64,000 bases of DNA from Nansenia antarctica (taxonomy: Eukaryota > Chordata > Actinopteri > Argentiniformes > Microstomatidae), in contig OZ022346.1 in assembly GCA_963989245.1 (NCBI GenBank), forward strand, positions 60,245,731 through 60,309,730, in the 5' to 3' direction. Position 1 is the first letter of the stretch. Every line of letters begins with the position of its first letter. Position numbers and translations under genes: made by a program. Shown here one piece after another: positions 62,600 through 64,000 of the stretch. The notes beneath the pieces are model-generated. The model was not told the DNA's origin. It made no database searches and saw only the letters and a list, made by a program, of their open reading frames with translations.

Positions 62600-64000
62600 T
62601 CATTTGGGAGCCCATGTTGGGTCCCTACGTTTCAGCCACAGCCAGTGACTGCTCCGTTCTGCTGCAGTGGACAGTTCTTTAATTGCCTTCCGTTGGGCCT
62701 GTCCTCTGATCCCTACTGCCCTCAGGAGCCTTGTGGTGGAGCTGGCTACAAAGCCTCTGCAGCCCACCTCCACTGGCCACACCTTCACGTTCCAGCCCCG
62801 CCCCTCTGCTTCGACTGCTAAGTTGGCATACCGCAGCCTCTTCCGTTCGAATGCCTCATCGATGGCCTCCTCCCATGGGACCGTCAGTTCTACGATGAAG
62901 ACACGCCGGCAGGACTTGGACCAGAGGACTAGGTCTGGGCGCAGGTTGGTCGCTGCAATTTCGGGTGGGAAGGTGAGCCTCTGGCTGAGGTCTACCCGCA
63001 TTTCCCAATCCCGGGCTGCGTTCAGTGGGCCTGAGTCTGGAGGTGATGGCTTGGTCCGCTGTTTCTCCCCTTCCCGGATGAAGATTGTTTTCCGTGGAAA
63101 GGTAGTCTGGGCATTTAGAGGCATGGCGTTGGTGGTTACCCTCTTGTGCTCAAGTTCGGCAGCCAAGCACTTTAGCACTTGGTTGTGGCGCCAGGTGTAT
63201 CTTCCTTGAGTTAGACTGGTCTTGCAACCCACCAAGATGTGTTTGAGGCTTGCTGGGGCTGCACACTGGAGACAGGCTGGGTCCTCTCCATACCAGAGAT
63301 GTAGGTTGGTAGGAGAGGGCAGGACATCATATGTGGCTCTGATGATGAAACTTAGCCTATTAGACTCCATGCTCCACAGCTCATTCCATGTGATTTTCCT
63401 CCTCTCCACGCTCTCCCACTTCATCCAGCGGCCTTGCTGGGCTTGGGAGACTGCCTTGGCGCACCTGTCTGCTTCCTCCTGGTGGCGCACCTCCTCAACC
63501 ACCATCTTCCGCCGTTCGGTTGGAGTAGCCTTTTGCCATGTGGGTGTTGTTGTTTCCAAACCAAGGCCCCCTCTGCCATGTTGGACATGCCCCACTTTAT
63601 CCCGGTGTCTGAGGGCGGTCTTTGCCACCGCAACTGCTGCAGATGGCTTCCATTTCCTCCCCGTTGCTAGGATCGGAGCAGCACCTCTGACGAATGGATC
63701 CCGGGATTCTGTGAGAGTCATTTCCAGCCTTGATTTGGCACATTTGTACTCCTCCACAAGGCTTGAGATTGGTAGGGAGAGGGCTCCGTTGCCATACAGG
63801 CCTATGCTGCTAAGGCCTCTCGGCAGTCCAAGCCACTTCCTCACTTGTGCATTCACCAGTCTCTCCAGCCGGTTGGCATGGGATAGTGTGACCTCGTAGA
63901 TGGAAATTGGCCACATGAGACGGGGCAGCAGCCCAAACTGAAAGCACCACAGCTTCAGCTTCCCAGGGAGAGCAGTGTTGTTGATCTGCTTGAGGCCACT
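62600..64000 (-). CDS. Non-LTR retrotransposon with restriction-like endonuclease, C-terminal part
   Basis: An open minus-strand frame from the window edge to a stop at 62600. The N-terminal part visible (LPGKLKLWCFQFGLLPR, then NRLERLVNAQVRKWLGLP) is the region after the RT. A CX2CX7HX4C motif (CLQCAAPASLKHILVGC, about 63285-63235) precedes a PD-(D/E)xK nuclease: LRPDLVLWSKS, VFIVELTVPWEEA, KRLRYANL, then VEVGCRGFVASST. This CCHC-plus-RLE arrangement is diagnostic of early-branching LINEs such as R2 and NeSL types, which nick a target and prime from it. No frameshift is visible in over 450 codons. The RT itself lies outside the window. Confidence 0.88.
   Translation of the reverse strand, partial: SGLKQINNTALPGKLKLWCFQFGLLPRLMWPISIYEVTLSHANRLERLVNAQVRKWLGLPRGLSSIGLYGNGALSLPISSLVEEYKCAKSRLEMTLTESRDPFVRGAAPILATGRKWKPSAAVAVAKTALRHRDKVGHVQHGRGGLGLETTTPTWQKATPTERRKMVVEEVRHQEEADRCAKAVSQAQQGRWMKWESVERRKITWNELWSMESNRLSFIIRATYDVLPSPTNLHLWYGEDPACLQCAAPASLKHILVGCKTSLTQGRYTWRHNQVLKCLAAELEHKRVTTNAMPLNAQTTFPRKTIFIREGEKQRTKPSPPDSGPLNAARDWEMRVDLSQRLTFPPEIAATNLRPDLVLWSKSCRRVFIVELTVPWEEAIDEAFERKRLRYANLAVEAEGRGWNVKVWPVEVGCRGFVASSTTRLLRAVGIRGQAQRKAIKELSTAAERSSHWLWLKRRDPTWAPK

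Noticed and set aside
62423..63899. Plus-strand frames of 130-225 codons
   Set aside because: Antisense of the RLE-type retrotransposon frame, which has clear nuclease motifs on the minus strand.

Overview
The window is a repeat-dense piece of a teleost fish genome. The evidence is the mix of families: C2H2 zinc-finger and HSPA12-type genes with GT-AG introns, hAT, piggyBac, Tc1 and pogo-like DNA transposons, several non-LTR retrotransposons, a chromodomain Gypsy element of the Tf1/sushi group, and a gamma/epsilon-like endogenous retrovirus (ERV). The species cannot be fixed from the sequence alone. Nothing prokaryotic is present, and no tRNA, rRNA or CRISPR locus was seen.

Layout. 1-6.9 kb: LINE and DNA-transposon debris, including a pair of short copies that look like an unspliced and a spliced form of one transcript, a truncated Tc1-like element, and a hAT element holding a second hAT (perfect 8-bp target duplication) and a palindromic MITE. 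7.0-17.6 kb: one five-exon zinc-finger gene on the + strand. Its first two exons are duplicated in tandem, all exon phases agree, and it ends in a ten-finger C2H2 exon; its introns are full of minisatellites and hold a 5'-truncated L1. 17.8-24.2 kb: degraded hAT elements, a solo LTR, a LINE tail, a MITE-like element with 390-bp internal repeats, and a 1.1-kb hAT deletion derivative. 24.2-28.26 kb: a telomere-like (TTAGGG-containing) minisatellite with a 1033-bp higher-order period, split by another hAT.

28.3-49.6 kb: one ERV on the - strand with both LTRs, built up as nested insertions. A TA-flanked pogo-like MITE sits in env. A 6.1-kb Gypsy element with apparently identical 794-bp LTRs sits at the protease/RT boundary. 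A 4.9-kb piggyBac sits in the leader, and its intron in turn holds a second copy of the 1.1-kb hAT. Removing the inserts leaves about 9.2 kb with gag, pro, pol and env, all disabled: frameshifts, nonsense codons, a lost integrase core, and an RNase H segment lying in reverse orientation.

49.6-58.5 kb: a CACTA-like transposon end with a cargo-like gene remnant, a palindromic Tourist-type MITE, local duplications and an L2-type LINE. 58.6-60.7 kb: the last two recognisable exons of an HSPA12-like gene (- strand) with one frameshift. 60.8-64 kb: a LINE tail, then the C-terminal part of a retrotransposon with a restriction-like endonuclease (R2/NeSL type), open to the window edge.

The only genes that look like host genes are the zinc-finger gene and the HSPA12-like fragment. 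The transposon genes serve their own mobilisation. Among the elements, the Gypsy copy looks youngest and the ERV oldest of its stack.
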